DNA of 64,000 nucleotides from positions 1-64,000 of the forward strand of contig NZ_VLTJ01000007.1 in assembly GCF_007558815.1 (NCBI RefSeq), read 5' to 3'. Shown here piece by piece: positions 33,326 through 43,328 of this stretch (within the stretch, counting starts at the first letter, position 1; every line of letters starts with the position of its first letter). A program made the translations under genes and the position numbers. A model generated the notes under the pieces. That model searched no databases and had not been told where the DNA came from. It saw nothing but the letters and a program-made list of their open reading frames with translations. Source of the stretch: Verticiella sediminum (GTDB lineage Bacteria; Pseudomonadota; Gammaproteobacteria; Burkholderiales; Burkholderiaceae_B).

Positions 33326-35584
33326 GTGTTGGCAAGTTCGACTAGCGCGACGGGGCTGGAGATGGACGGCGCCACCCTGTGCGCCCGCGAACCCATACAC
33401 ATTCCCGGCAGCATTCAGCCACATGGGTGCCTGTTCGCTCTGGACGGCGATCGCAAGGTGGTCCAGGCCAGCGCCAACCTGGCCCAGTGGGTGGGCATGC
33501 AAGCCCGGCAAGTCCTTGGCTGTTCGCTGGCCGACTGGTGGCCCGAGGCCGCTGCCCTGCTGAACAGCCAGCCCGGGCGCTGCGCCGAGCAGCCCGACGT
33601 GCTGCCCAATCACCTCGGCGACCTGCGCGCGCCTGACGGCGGGGCGCTGCTCGCCATGCTGGTCCACACGTCCGGCCCCTACGATGTCGTCGAGCTGGAA
33701 CTGGCCGATGACCGCCAGCGTGTGCTGGACACCATCTATCCGCTGGCGCGCGGCTTTCTTGCGCAGTTGCAACGCATCCAGTCGGTGAGCGCCATGTGCG
33801 AGCTGGCGGTGGCCGAGATCAAGCGCATCACCGGCTTCGGCCGGGTGCTCGCCTACTGTTTCGACGCCGAGGGGCACGGTTCGGTGATCAGCGAGCGCGT
33901 CGACACGGGTTATCCGAGCTACGCCGGGCTGCGCTTTCCGGCGTCCGACATTCCGGCGCAGGCGCGCGCGCTCTATGTGCGCAACCGCATCCGGGTGATC
34001 CACGACGCCAACTACGAGCCGGTGCCGCTGGTGCCCGCGCTGCCCGTGGGCAGCGAACTGCCGCTGGACATGAGCCATGCGGCGCTGCGCAGCGTGTCTC
34101 CCGTGCATGTGAAGTACATGAAGAACATGGGCACGCTGGCGTCGATGTCGATGTCCATCGTGATCAACGACGAACTCTGGGGGCTCATCTCCTGTCACGA
34201 TGCGCAGGCGCGCGACGTTCCCTTGCGCGTGCGCACGGCGTGCGAGCTGATCGCCGGCATGCTGTCGATGCAGATCGACGCGCGCGTGCAGCAGGACAGG
34301 ATGGCCGCGCGCTACGCGCTGCGGCGCGACATCGTCGAGATGCTCACCGCCATGGCCGAACGCGACAACGTGATGGCCGGGCTGCGCGATGTGGACACGA
34401 TGTTCGTCTCGTTCGTGCGCGGCGACGGCGCAGCGGTGGTGGCGGGCTCGCGCTGCGAAAGCTATGGCCATACGCCGGAGCGGGCGGACATCCTGCAGTT
34501 CTGCCAATGGCTGCAGGAGAGCGGCGGGCGCAACGTCTTTCACAGCGACAGCCTGCAGCGCGACGTGCCGCACTTGCCGCGCCTGGCCGACAGCAGCGCC
34601 GGCGTGATGGCCGTGCCGATCTCCTCGCTGCACGCGCACTACCTCGTGTGGTTCCGCAACGAGCGCGTGCACGAAGTGAACTGGGCGGGCGCGCCCCGCG
34701 ACAAGATCGATCCGCAGTCGGGGGCGCTCTCGCCGCGCAACAGTTTCTCCTGCTGGCGCGAGATCGTGAGCGGCAGTTCGGCACCCTGGGACGCGGTGCA
34801 GATCGAGGCGGCGCGCGAACTGGGCCATGCCGTGCTGGGCCTGGTGCTGCGCAAGGCCGAGGAACGCGCGGCTCTGGCCGCGGACCTGGCAGAGACCAAC
34901 AAGGAACTGGAGGCGTTCTCGTACAGCGTCTCTCACGACCTGCGCGCTCCGCTGCGCCACATCGCCGGGTTCGCCGAGCTCCTTGGCGAGCTGGAGGGCC
35001 AGAACATGAGCGAGCGCGGGCACCATTTCCTCGCCAATATCCGCGGCTCGGCGCAACTGGCCGGCACGCTGGTCGACGACCTGCTGAACTTCTCGCAGAT
35101 GGGGCGCGCAGCCCTGCGCTATACCGACGTCGACATCGGCGCCCTGGTGCGCGACATCCGGCGCGAGATGAGCCCCGAGCTGGAGGGCCGCCACGTCGAC
35201 TGGCACGTCCAGCAGGACATGCCGAGCATGCGCGCCGATGCGGCGTTCATCCGGCTGGTGCTGCGCAACCTGCTGTCGAATGCGGTCAAGTATTCGCGCG
35301 GGCGCGAGACGGCGGTGGTGTCGGTCGGCGCGCGCCACGACGGCGAGGGCATCGTGGTCGATATCCAGGACAATGGCGCCGGGTTCGACATGGCCTATGT
35401 CGACAAGCTGTTCGGCATCTTCCAGCGCCTGCATCGCATGGAGGATTTCGAAGGCACGGGCATCGGCCTTGCCAGCGTGCGCCGGGTCGTGGAACGGCAC
35501 AACGGCCGGGTCTGGGCTCACGGCGAGCTTGGCAAGGGCGCCACCTTCTCCTTCTGGATTCCCGATCGCCCGCCTTCGGAGTGA
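33326..35584 (+). CDS. bphP: Bacteriophytochrome histidine kinase
   Basis: Red/far-red light sensor of 752 residues, cytoplasmic. Order is PAS (about 15-120), GAF (135-315), PHY (330-510), HisKA (525-590), HATPase (635-750). C19 in ATLCAREPIHIPG is the biliverdin-attachment cysteine of bacteriophytochromes. DIP is at 208-210 with the following ARALYVRNRIRVI, GAF histidines are H251 and H261, and the PHY tongue has PRNSF (470-474). H537 in SVSHDLRAPLR is the phosphoacceptor. N box NLLSNAVKYS and G boxes DNGAGF and GTGIGLA are intact. GTG 33326 follows AAGGAG by 4 nt; TTG 33329 is possible. It heads the operon with a receiver and bphO. Confidence 0.95.
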   Translation: MLASSTSATGLEMDGATLCAREPIHIPGSIQPHGCLFALDGDRKVVQASANLAQWVGMQARQVLGCSLADWWPEAAALLNSQPGRCAEQPDVLPNHLGDLRAPDGGALLAMLVHTSGPYDVVELELADDRQRVLDTIYPLARGFLAQLQRIQSVSAMCELAVAEIKRITGFGRVLAYCFDAEGHGSVISERVDTGYPSYAGLRFPASDIPAQARALYVRNRIRVIHDANYEPVPLVPALPVGSELPLDMSHAALRSVSPVHVKYMKNMGTLASMSMSIVINDELWGLISCHDAQARDVPLRVRTACELIAGMLSMQIDARVQQDRMAARYALRRDIVEMLTAMAERDNVMAGLRDVDTMFVSFVRGDGAAVVAGSRCESYGHTPERADILQFCQWLQESGGRNVFHSDSLQRDVPHLPRLADSSAGVMAVPISSLHAHYLVWFRNERVHEVNWAGAPRDKIDPQSGALSPRNSFSCWREIVSGSSAPWDAVQIEAARELGHAVLGLVLRKAEERAALAADLAETNKELEAFSYSVSHDLRAPLRHIAGFAELLGELEGQNMSERGHHFLANIRGSAQLAGTLVDDLLNFSQMGRAALRYTDVDIGALVRDIRREMSPELEGRHVDWHVQQDMPSMRADAAFIRLVLRNLLSNAVKYSRGRETAVVSVGARHDGEGIVVDIQDNGAGFDMAYVDKLFGIFQRLHRMEDFEGTGIGLASVRRVVERHNGRVWAHGELGKGATFSFWIPDRPPSE

Positions 35585-35609
35585 TCCGGCGTTCTCGTTT
35601 CAATCGCAC

Positions 35610-36089
35610 ATGCTCAAACCCATCCTGCTCATCGAAGACAATCCGCGCGACCTCGAACTCACGCTCGTGGCGCTGGAGCGCTGTCATCTCGCCAACGATG
35701 TGGTCATCACGCGCGACGGCGTGGAGGCGCTCGACTACCTGCTGCGCCGAGGCGAACATGCCGAGCGCCCCGAGGGCAACCCGGCGGTGATGCTGCTGGA
35801 TCTGAAGCTGCCGCGCGTGGATGGGCTGCAGGTGCTCGCGCAGGTGCGCACGCTGCCGGCGCTGCGCAGCATTCCGGTGGTGATGCTGACCTCCTCGCGC
35901 GAGGAGCCCGACCTTGCGCGCGCCTACGAACTCGGCGTCAACGCCTATGTGGTCAAGCCGGTCGAGTTCCGGGAGTTCGTGGCTGCGATTTCGGATCTCG
36001 GGATGTTCTGGGCCGTCCTGAACGAGCCGCCGCCCGGCTCGACACGCCACAAGCCCACCGCCGAGCCCCTGGCTCGCCTGCAGAATTGA
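35610..36089 (+). CDS. Single-domain response regulator (Rcp1-like)
   Basis: 159-residue stand-alone receiver. E9-D10 and D64 (MLLDLKLPRVDG) form the acidic pocket, with MLTSSREEPD and the lysine in VVKPVEFREF. Insertions after helix 2 (RRGEHAERPEGN) are typical of Rcp1-type regulators paired with phytochromes. There is no output domain, so it probably relays phosphate or allosterically controls the next protein. It begins 25 bp after bphP; its stop overlaps the upstream reach of the next gene. Confidence 0.92.
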   Translation: MLKPILLIEDNPRDLELTLVALERCHLANDVVITRDGVEALDYLLRRGEHAERPEGNPAVMLLDLKLPRVDGLQVLAQVRTLPALRSIPVVMLTSSREEPDLARAYELGVNAYVVKPVEFREFVAAISDLGMFWAVLNEPPPGSTRHKPTAEPLARLQN

Positions 36090-36091
36090 CG

Positions 36092-38536
36092 ATGGGTGCG
36101 ACGACGTCGCGGCCGCCGCCTGCCCCGATCATGCCCCAGCCCCAGCCCTTGAGCCTGCTGCTGATCGAAGACAGCAAGCACGACGCCGAGTTGGCGTTGA
36201 TCGTGCTCGAGCGCGCGGGCTATGCCGTGGATGCGCAGGTCGTGCACGATCGTGACGGCATGGAGCAGGCGCTGAGCCACCACAGCTTCGATCTGATCGT
36301 CTCGGATTTCGTGCTGCCGGCGTTCTCCGGGGCGCAGGCGCTGCGCCTGGCGCGGGAACAGGCCGGACAGACGCCTTTCATCTTCTTTTCCGGCGTATTC
36401 GGCGAGGCGCACGCCGTCGAGATGATGCGGCTGGGCGCGACCGACTACGTGCTCAAGCAGAACCTTTCGCTGTTGCCCAAGGCCGTGGAGCGCGCCCTGG
36501 GCGAGGTGCACGGGCGCAACGAGCGCCAGCGCGGAACGAGCGCGCTGGACAAGACCGATCTGCAGTCGCGCCTGGCGATCGAGGCGGCTCGGCTGGGCAT
36601 CTGGGACTACGATCCGCAGGCCGACGCCTTCGAGTGGGACGCACGGTGCCGGCAACTGCTCGGCGTGCCCGACAGTGTGCAGGCTTCCTGGGGGCTGTTC
36701 CTCGAGCGCGTGCACCCGGAAGACCGCGAACGCGTGCGCATAGGCATGCAGCGCGTGCTCGACACGAGCTACTCCGGCAGCTATACGGACGAGTACCGCG
36801 TGGCGCTGCCTGGCGGCCGGCTGCGCTGGCTGGCCGTGCGCGGGCGTTCCATCGCGCGCGAGGGCCGCTGCCAGCGCTTCACCGGCGTGCTCATGGACGT
36901 CACGAGCGAGCGCCTGGCCACGCAGGCCCTGCGCCAGCAGAACGTGGTGCTGGGCGAGCGCGTCGAGGCGCGTACGCGCGAGCGCGACCGCACCTGGGCG
37001 CTCTCGCGCGACATTCTTTTCATCGCCGACTTCGACCTGCGCATGCAGTCGATCAATCCGGCCTGGTCCCAGGTCCTCGGCTGGTCCGAGAGCGACGTGA
37101 CCAGCATGGCCTCGCTGATGGAGATCGTCCATCCGGAAGATTTCGGCTCCACCCGCCAGACCATCGAATCGCTGGGGCAGGGGGCGATCGTCACGCGCTT
37201 CGTGAACCGCCTGCGCCATGTCGATGGCAGCTACCGCTGGATCTCGTGGTCCGCCGTGCCCGACGGCGGGATGATCTACGCCAGCGGCCGCGACATCTCC
37301 CGCGACATGCTGGCCGTCGAAGAACTGGCCGCGGCCAACCTCAAGCTTACCGAGCAGATCGAGGAGCGCGAACGGGTCGAGACCGCCTTGCGGCAGATGC
37401 AGCGGCTCGAGGCCGTCGGCCAGCTCACCGCGGGCGTTGCCCATGACTTCAACAACCTGCTGGTGGTCATCCTGAGCAGCATCGGCATGCTCGAGCGCGA
37501 ATTGGCCTCGATGAACGTGCCGCCGCGCATGCTGCAGCGTCTGGCGAACGTGCGCGACGCCGGCGAGCGCGGCGCCAAGCTCACCACGCAGTTGCTCGCT
37601 TTCGCGCGCCGCCAGCAGCTCGAACCGCGCGTACTGGATTTGAACGAGGCCATCACGGCGATGCTGGGCCTGTTGCGCAGCACGCTGGGCAGCAGCATCA
37701 CCATCGAGACCCGCTTCGAGGACGGCGTGTGGCCCACACTGGCCGATCCGACCCAGCTCGAACTGATCGTGCTGAACCTGGCGATCAATGCGCGCGACGC
37801 CATGACCCAGGGCGGGGTGCTGGAGCTGTCCACGCAGAACTGCCGCGTCGTCGAGCGCAGCGACCGTCCGGAGGAGCCGGAACCGGGCGACTACGTCGCG
37901 CTGGAAGTCAGCGACAACGGGACCGGCATGCCGCCGGACGTGCTCGCCAAGGCGTTCGAGCCGTTCTTCACGACCAAGGAAATCGGCAAGGGGTCGGGCC
38001 TGGGCCTGGCCCAGGTTTTCGGCTTCGCCAAGCAGACGGGCGGCGGCGTGCGCATCCGCACGCGGCTGGGCGCCGGCACCAGCGTCACGGTGATGCTGCC
38101 GCGCCACGACGACGAGCTGCAACGCGAACCCGCGCCGCCCGAGCCGGCGCCCAGCGCCGAACGCGTGGTCGCCGAGACGGCGGTGAGCGTGCTGCTGGTC
38201 GACGACGACGATGCCGTCAGAGAGGTCACCGCCATCCTGCTGGAGGATCGCGGCTGCGTGGTGGCGCAGGCCTCCAGCGGCGCGGCGGCGCTCGCGCTGC
38301 TCGAGGAGAACGCCGAGGTCGACGTGATGCTCACCGACTTCGCGATGCCGGCCATGAACGGCGCCGAGCTGGCCCGTCGCGCGCGTGCGCTGCGGCCCGG
38401 CCTGCCGGTGATCTTCGTGACCGGCTATGCTGAACTGCAGGGCCTGGACATCGGCGATGCCCAGGTGCTGCAAAAACCCTTCAACGAGAACGAGCTGCTC
38501 GATCGCATCCAGCGCGCCGCGCGCGATGTCGGCTGA
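36092..38536 (+). CDS. Hybrid histidine kinase: REC-PAS-PAS-HK-REC
   Basis: About 814 residues, cytoplasmic. The N-terminal receiver has D72 (LIVSDFVLPAFSG). Two PAS domains cover about 158-275 (WDYDPQADAFEWD) and 300-415 (ADFDLRMQSINPAWSQVLGW). A kinase core has H451 in AGVAHDFNNLLVV (the short HDFNNLL class), then NLAINARDAM and DNGTGMPP, with F-box EPFFTTK and GLGLAQ. The C-terminal receiver has D749 (VMLTDFAMPAMNG). ATG 36092 is 2 nt after the receiver-gene stop; TTG 36086 or ATG 36131 are alternatives. It likely receives light information from BphP through the two receivers. Confidence 0.9.
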   Translation: MGATTSRPPPAPIMPQPQPLSLLLIEDSKHDAELALIVLERAGYAVDAQVVHDRDGMEQALSHHSFDLIVSDFVLPAFSGAQALRLAREQAGQTPFIFFSGVFGEAHAVEMMRLGATDYVLKQNLSLLPKAVERALGEVHGRNERQRGTSALDKTDLQSRLAIEAARLGIWDYDPQADAFEWDARCRQLLGVPDSVQASWGLFLERVHPEDRERVRIGMQRVLDTSYSGSYTDEYRVALPGGRLRWLAVRGRSIAREGRCQRFTGVLMDVTSERLATQALRQQNVVLGERVEARTRERDRTWALSRDILFIADFDLRMQSINPAWSQVLGWSESDVTSMASLMEIVHPEDFGSTRQTIESLGQGAIVTRFVNRLRHVDGSYRWISWSAVPDGGMIYASGRDISRDMLAVEELAAANLKLTEQIEERERVETALRQMQRLEAVGQLTAGVAHDFNNLLVVILSSIGMLERELASMNVPPRMLQRLANVRDAGERGAKLTTQLLAFARRQQLEPRVLDLNEAITAMLGLLRSTLGSSITIETRFEDGVWPTLADPTQLELIVLNLAINARDAMTQGGVLELSTQNCRVVERSDRPEEPEPGDYVALEVSDNGTGMPPDVLAKAFEPFFTTKEIGKGSGLGLAQVFGFAKQTGGGVRIRTRLGAGTSVTVMLPRHDDELQREPAPPEPAPSAERVVAETAVSVLLVDDDDAVREVTAILLEDRGCVVAQASSGAAALALLEENAEVDVMLTDFAMPAMNGAELARRARALRPGLPVIFVTGYAELQGLDIGDAQVLQKPFNENELLDRIQRAARDVG

Positions 38537-38577
38537 GCCGGCGCAGCAGCCCGTTCGTGTCTTTCTGCCTGTCACCC

Positions 38578-39141
38578 ATGTCCCAACCCGCATCTCCCAG
38601 TCTGCGCTTCTGGCTGCGCGAGGCCACGCGCCCGCTGCACGAGGCGGTCGACGCTGCGTTCAGCGCCTATCGCATCGCCGACGGCAGCGACTATCCGGCC
38701 TTCCTGCAGGCGCATGCCGCTGCCTTGCTGCCGATCGAGCAGTGGCTCGAAGAGCAGGAGGTGGAGCGTCTCGCGCCCGACTGGGCGCAGCGCCGGCGCA
38801 GCGGCGCATTGCAGGCGGATCTCGCCGGGCTGCGCAGCGCCGCCCCCGCGCCGATCGCATGGGCGGGCGCCGCGGATGATGCCGCCCTCTGGGGCACGCT
38901 CTACGTGCTCGAAGGTTCGCGCATGGGGGCGCGCTTTCTTGCGCGGCAGGTGCCGGCCGGGCTGCCCACCGGCTACCTGCGCCACGGCGAGGCCGAACCG
39001 CTGTGGCCGCGCTTCGTGCAGTGGCTGGACGCGGCGGACGCCGGGCTGGATCGCGCCGCCGTCGGCGCCGCGGCCGAGCGCACGTTCGCTGCCTTCATGC
39101 AGGCCGGGCGGCGTCACGCGCCGCCGCAGGCTCAGGCGTAG
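38578..39141 (+). CDS. bphO: Biliverdin-producing heme oxygenase
   Basis: Opens heme to biliverdin IXalpha, the BphP chromophore, using reductant and oxygen. It has 187 residues, all helical. H21 in REATRPLHEAVDAAF is the proximal heme ligand. The distal helix contains LYVLEGSRMGARFL, whose GS(R/A)MG glycines line the heme. The C-terminal FAAFMQAG is a family block. Last of four genes after bphP, 41 bp from the hybrid kinase, so sensor and chromophore synthesis share an operon. Its end overlaps the convergent uppP by 10 bp. Confidence 0.92.
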   Translation: MSQPASPSLRFWLREATRPLHEAVDAAFSAYRIADGSDYPAFLQAHAAALLPIEQWLEEQEVERLAPDWAQRRRSGALQADLAGLRSAAPAPIAWAGAADDAALWGTLYVLEGSRMGARFLARQVPAGLPTGYLRHGEAEPLWPRFVQWLDAADAGLDRAAVGAAAERTFAAFMQAGRRHAPPQAQA

Positions 39142-39929
39142 ATGGCGAGCAGCACCACGCCCAGGATCACCCGGTAGACCACGAACGGCATGAGCCCCAT
39201 ACGCCCCAGCATGCGCACGAACACGTTGATGCACAGATACGCGGCCACGGCCGACAGCCCGGCGCCCCAGATCAGGGCGCGCCAGTCGATGGCGTCCGGC
39301 TGCATCGCCAGCTCGCGCGCCTCGAGCGCGCCGGCGAGCACGATCACCGGAATCGACAGCAGGAACGAGAAGCGGGCGGCCGCCTGGCGCGTGAGGCCGG
39401 CATACATGCCGGCGGTGAGCGTGACGCCCGAGCGCGAGGTGCCGGGGATCAGGGCCAGCACCTGCGCGAAGGCGATCAGAACCACGTCGCGCGGCCGCAT
39501 CTCGCGCTCGGTGCGCTCGCCGCGATGGCGCCAGTCCACCCAGCCGAGCAAGAGGCCGAAGGCGATCATGCCGACGGCCAGCACGACCGGCGAGCGAAAA
39601 TACGTCGCCGCCACGTCCTTGAGCAGCAGGCCGGCTAGGCCGACCGGGATGGTGCCCAGCAGCACCGCCCAGGCGAGCTTGGCGTCCGTCGTGAAGCCGC
39701 GGCCCAGCAGCGAGGCGATCCAGTCGCGCGCCATGGCCACGAGTTCGTGGCGAAAGTACCCGAGCACGGCGAGCAGGGTGCCGACGTGCAGCGCGACGTC
39801 GAAGGCCAGCCCCTGGTCGGGCCAGCCGACCAGGACCGGCACCAGCAGCAGGTGCGCGGAACTCGAGATGGGGAGGAATTCGGTGAGCCCCTGGACCAGG
39901 GCAAGTACGACAATCTGCAGAAAATCCAC
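39132..39929 (-). CDS. uppP: Undecaprenyl-diphosphatase
   Basis: Inner-membrane phosphatase (BacA/UppP) recycling undecaprenyl pyrophosphate for cell-wall synthesis and giving bacitracin tolerance. It has 265 residues and about eight hydrophobic segments. The catalytic motifs are GLTEFLPISSSAHL near the N-terminus and IPGTSRSGVTLTAGM (about 170). GTG 39929 follows GGAG by 5 nt and gives VDFLQIVVLALVQG. Longer frames upstream are shadows of the kinase gene. It separates the two signalling operons and is unrelated in function. Confidence 0.95.
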   Translation of the reverse strand: MDFLQIVVLALVQGLTEFLPISSSAHLLLVPVLVGWPDQGLAFDVALHVGTLLAVLGYFRHELVAMARDWIASLLGRGFTTDAKLAWAVLLGTIPVGLAGLLLKDVAATYFRSPVVLAVGMIAFGLLLGWVDWRHRGERTEREMRPRDVVLIAFAQVLALIPGTSRSGVTLTAGMYAGLTRQAAARFSFLLSIPVIVLAGALEARELAMQPDAIDWRALIWGAGLSAVAAYLCINVFVRMLGRMGLMPFVVYRVILGVVLLAIYA

Positions 39930-40145
39930 GACTACTCCAGGCCGACCGGACAGAGGTGCGTGTCGGCGCGGGGCCGTTGGCGAGCGCTCGGCACGAGCGG
40001 CCCGGCCAGGTCCGACGGGTCGCGCCGCGCATCGTACCTCAGCCGTGGGGACGATTGCGATTGCGCGCCGCCCGACAAGGTGTCGTGAGGTAACATCGCC
40101 CGCTGCCCTCCGACGCCAGCGCGTCCAACCTTTTTCTCCGCTGCC

Positions 40146-43100
40146 ATGACTCCGAAGTTTCGTCGCTCGAGCAGGCTGTTGTACATCGCCATCGCTGCCG
40201 TGCTGAGCGCACTGCTGGTGATCGACCTCATCACGCCCCGCGGCTATGCCGAGTGGGTGCTCTACGTCGTGGCGCTGGCGATGTGCCTGTTCGCCCGCGA
40301 TCGTCATGCGCCGATCGTCACCGCGGCCGCGGCGTCGATACTGCTGCTCGTGGGCTTCGTGTTCTCGCCGGATTCCGAACTGGCCACGGCGGGCATGTAC
40401 AACCGGGGCATAGGCCTGTTCACGGTCTGGCTGCTGGCCATCATCGTGTACCGCTACATCGTCTCGCGCGAGTCGATCGAACATACGGCCTGGCTGCAGC
40501 GCGGGCTTGCCCGCCTGGCGGCCGACGCGCGCGGCGAACACGTCCCCGCGGCAATGGGCGAGCGCGTGCTGCGCGCTGTCACCGGCTATCTGAATGCCAA
40601 CGTCGGCACGCTGTACATCATCGAGGGCGGCGAGCTGCGGCGCGTCGCGGATTGGGCCCTGCCCACCGAGAACGCGCCGCCCGTGCGCATCGCCCTGGGC
40701 AGCGGGCTCGCCGGCCAGGCCGTCGAGGACAAGCGCATCCTCCATCTCAAGGGCACCGACGCCGGCTATCTGCGGCTGGGTTCGGCACTGGGGTCGATGC
40801 AGTCCGGCCAGGTATTCATCCTGCCGTTCACCGCCGACGACGAGGTCCTGGGCGTGCTGGAACTCGGCTTCGCGGGGGCCGATGGCGACCCCGCCGGCGT
40901 GATCGAGCTGCTCAAGCTCATCGGCGAGCCGGTCGGCGTCGCCATGCGGTCGGCCGTGTACCGCGCGCGCCTGGAGGATCTGCTGGCCGAGACCCAGCGC
41001 CAGAGCGAGGAGCTGCAGGTGCAGCAGGAGGAGCTGCGGGTCTCGAACGAGGAGCTGGAGGAACGCAGCCGCGCACTGCAGGAGTCGCAGGCGCGCCTCG
41101 AAGCGCAGCAGGTCGACCTCGAGCATTCCAACGTGCGCCTCGAAGAGCATACCCAGGATCTGGAGCGCCAGAAGCAGCGCCTGCTCGCCGTGCAGCAGGA
41201 ACTGGCCGAGAGCGCCGTGCAGCTCGAGGCGGCCAGCCAGTACAAGTCGCAGTTCCTGGCGAACATGTCGCACGAGCTGCGCACTCCGCTCAACAGCTCG
41301 CTGATCCTGTCCAAGCTGTTGATGGACAACAAGAGCGGGAACCTGTCGGACGAGCAGGTGCGCTACGCCCGCACGATCCACTCGTCGAACGCCGACCTGC
41401 TCAATCTCATCAACGACATCCTGGACCTGTCGCGGGTCGAGGCCGGGCACATCGAGGTCGAGCTGGAGACCGTCCCGATGTCGCAACTGCTCAAGCCGCT
41501 GGAGATGCTGTTCCTGCCGCAGGCGGCCGAAAAGGGCCTGCAGTTCCGTATCGAGCAGACGGTCACGGCGCCGCAGAGCATGACCACGGACACGCAGCGC
41601 CTGCAGCAGATCCTGAAGAACCTGCTCGCCAACGCGATCAAGTTCACGGAGTCCGGTTCGGTCAGGCTGGGTGTGTCCGCGGACGACGGCGCGCGCGTTC
41701 GCTTCGACGTGGAGGACACCGGCATCGGCATTCCCGAGGGGCAGCAGGAGGCCGTGTTCGACGCCTTCCGGCAGGCCGACGGCACGACCCGCCGCAAGTA
41801 CGGCGGCAGTGGCCTTGGCCTGGCGATCTCGCGTGAATTCGCCGAGCTGCTCGGCGGGGAGGTCACGGTCAGGAGCGTGCCCGGGCGCGGCAGCACGTTC
41901 AGCCTGGTCGTGCCGGTGGTGAGCACGCCCCATCCGCCGGCCGCCGCGGCCCCGTCGACACCGCAAGCGCAGATGGCCGCCGCCGCGGTCGCCCGCGCCC
42001 AGGCCGCCGCCGCATCGCCCGTTCCGCCCGCCGCCCCGCCGGCGCCCCCGGCGGCGGCGCCTGCCGCGCCCGCGTCGCGCCCGGCGCCACGTCACGAGGA
42101 TGTGTTCAGCCTGGGGCGGGTTTCGCCGGACGACCGCGACAATCGCCAGCGCGGCGATCGCCTGATCCTGGTGATCGAGGACGACGCGGCCTTCGCCCGC
42201 ATCCTCTACGACCTCGCCCACGAACTCGACTTCGACTGCGTGCATGCGCCGACGGCGGGCGAAGGCGTGCAACTGGCCCGCGAACTGCGGCCCTGCGGCA
42301 TCCTGCTCGACATGGGCCTGCCGGACAACTCCGGCCTGTCGGTGCTCGAGCAGCTCAAGCGCAGCGCCGAGACACGGCACATCCCGATCCACGTCGTGTC
42401 GGTGGAGAACCACGCGGAAACCGCGCTGCACCTGGGGGCCATCGGCTATACGCTCAAGCCGCCCGCGCGCGAACAGCTCGCGCACGCCATCGCGGCGCTG
42501 CAGGAGCGCGCCGCGCAGCGCCTGCGGCGCATCCTTGTCATCGAGGACGATGCGACGCTGCGCGAGAACATCGAACTGCTGCTGCGCACCGACGACGTCC
42601 AGATCGTGGGCGTGGGCACGCTGGCCGAGGCGCGCGGCGCGCTGGATTCCGGCGGCTACGACTGCGTGGTGATGGACCTGGTGCTGCCCGACGGCAGCGG
42701 CTACGAGCTGCTGGAGCTGATGGCGCAGCGCGACAGCCACACCATGCCGCCGGTGATCGTCTATACCGGACGCTCGCTCAGCTCGGAGGACGAGCGTCGC
42801 CTGCGCCGCTATTCGCGCTCGATCATCATCAAGGGTGCGCGCTCGCCCGAACGCCTGCTCGACGAAGTGACGCTGTTCCTGCACAGCGTCGAGGCCGAAC
42901 TGCCGCCCGACCGCCAGCGCATGCTGAAGGAAGTGCGCCAGCGCGATACCGCCTTCGAAGGGCGCACCATCCTGCTCGCCGAGGACGACATCCGCAACAT
43001 CTTCGCGCTGTCCCAGGTCATCGAGCCGCTCGGCGCCAAGCTCGAGATCGCGCGCAACGGGCGCGAGGCCGTCGACGCCGTGCGCAGCGGCCGCGACATC

Positions 43101-43328
43101 GATCTGGTCCTGATGGACATCATGATGCCCGAGATGGACGGCCTGGCCGCCATGGTGGAAATCCGCAAGGACGAAGCCCATGCCAAGCTGCCCATCATCG
43201 CGCTGACCGCCAAGGCGATGGCGTCGGATCGCCAGCGCTGCCTGGAGGCCGGGGCGAACGACTACATCTCCAAGCCGATCGACGTGGACAAGCTGCTTTC
43301 CCTTTGCCGCGTATGGCTGCCGCACTGA
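40146..43328 (+). CDS. GAF hybrid histidine kinase with three receivers
   Basis: 1060 residues. Three or four N-terminal transmembrane helices (about 10-29, 36-50, 57-73, 88-105) form a membrane module. Then come GAF (about 115-272), a long coiled coil rich in QEEL/NEELEE (276-365), HisKA with H376 (ANMSHELRTPLN), and HATPase (NLLANAIKF, DTGIGIP, GSGLGLA). An Ala/Pro linker (593-648) precedes receivers with D722, D844 and D991. The receiver 2 end lacks the usual lysine context (IIIKGARSPERLL is nearest). It overlaps the CheR gene by 16 bp. The Glu/Gln-rich coiled coil is a possible methylation region for the CheR/CheB encoded next. Confidence 0.92.
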   Translation: MTPKFRRSSRLLYIAIAAVLSALLVIDLITPRGYAEWVLYVVALAMCLFARDRHAPIVTAAAASILLLVGFVFSPDSELATAGMYNRGIGLFTVWLLAIIVYRYIVSRESIEHTAWLQRGLARLAADARGEHVPAAMGERVLRAVTGYLNANVGTLYIIEGGELRRVADWALPTENAPPVRIALGSGLAGQAVEDKRILHLKGTDAGYLRLGSALGSMQSGQVFILPFTADDEVLGVLELGFAGADGDPAGVIELLKLIGEPVGVAMRSAVYRARLEDLLAETQRQSEELQVQQEELRVSNEELEERSRALQESQARLEAQQVDLEHSNVRLEEHTQDLERQKQRLLAVQQELAESAVQLEAASQYKSQFLANMSHELRTPLNSSLILSKLLMDNKSGNLSDEQVRYARTIHSSNADLLNLINDILDLSRVEAGHIEVELETVPMSQLLKPLEMLFLPQAAEKGLQFRIEQTVTAPQSMTTDTQRLQQILKNLLANAIKFTESGSVRLGVSADDGARVRFDVEDTGIGIPEGQQEAVFDAFRQADGTTRRKYGGSGLGLAISREFAELLGGEVTVRSVPGRGSTFSLVVPVVSTPHPPAAAAPSTPQAQMAAAAVARAQAAAASPVPPAAPPAPPAAAPAAPASRPAPRHEDVFSLGRVSPDDRDNRQRGDRLILVIEDDAAFARILYDLAHELDFDCVHAPTAGEGVQLARELRPCGILLDMGLPDNSGLSVLEQLKRSAETRHIPIHVVSVENHAETALHLGAIGYTLKPPAREQLAHAIAALQERAAQRLRRILVIEDDATLRENIELLLRTDDVQIVGVGTLAEARGALDSGGYDCVVMDLVLPDGSGYELLELMAQRDSHTMPPVIVYTGRSLSSEDERRLRRYSRSIIIKGARSPERLLDEVTLFLHSVEAELPPDRQRMLKEVRQRDTAFEGRTILLAEDDIRNIFALSQVIEPLGAKLEIARNGREAVDAVRSGRDIDLVLMDIMMPEMDGLAAMVEIRKDEAHAKLPIIALTAKAMASDRQRCLEAGANDYISKPIDVDKLLSLCRVWLPH

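Noticed and set aside
39132-43325. 1397-codon minus-strand open frame covering uppP and the whole GAF kinase gene
   Set aside because: Only the last 266 codons encode uppP; the rest is antisense to a protein with full kinase and receiver motifs and shows only shadow composition.
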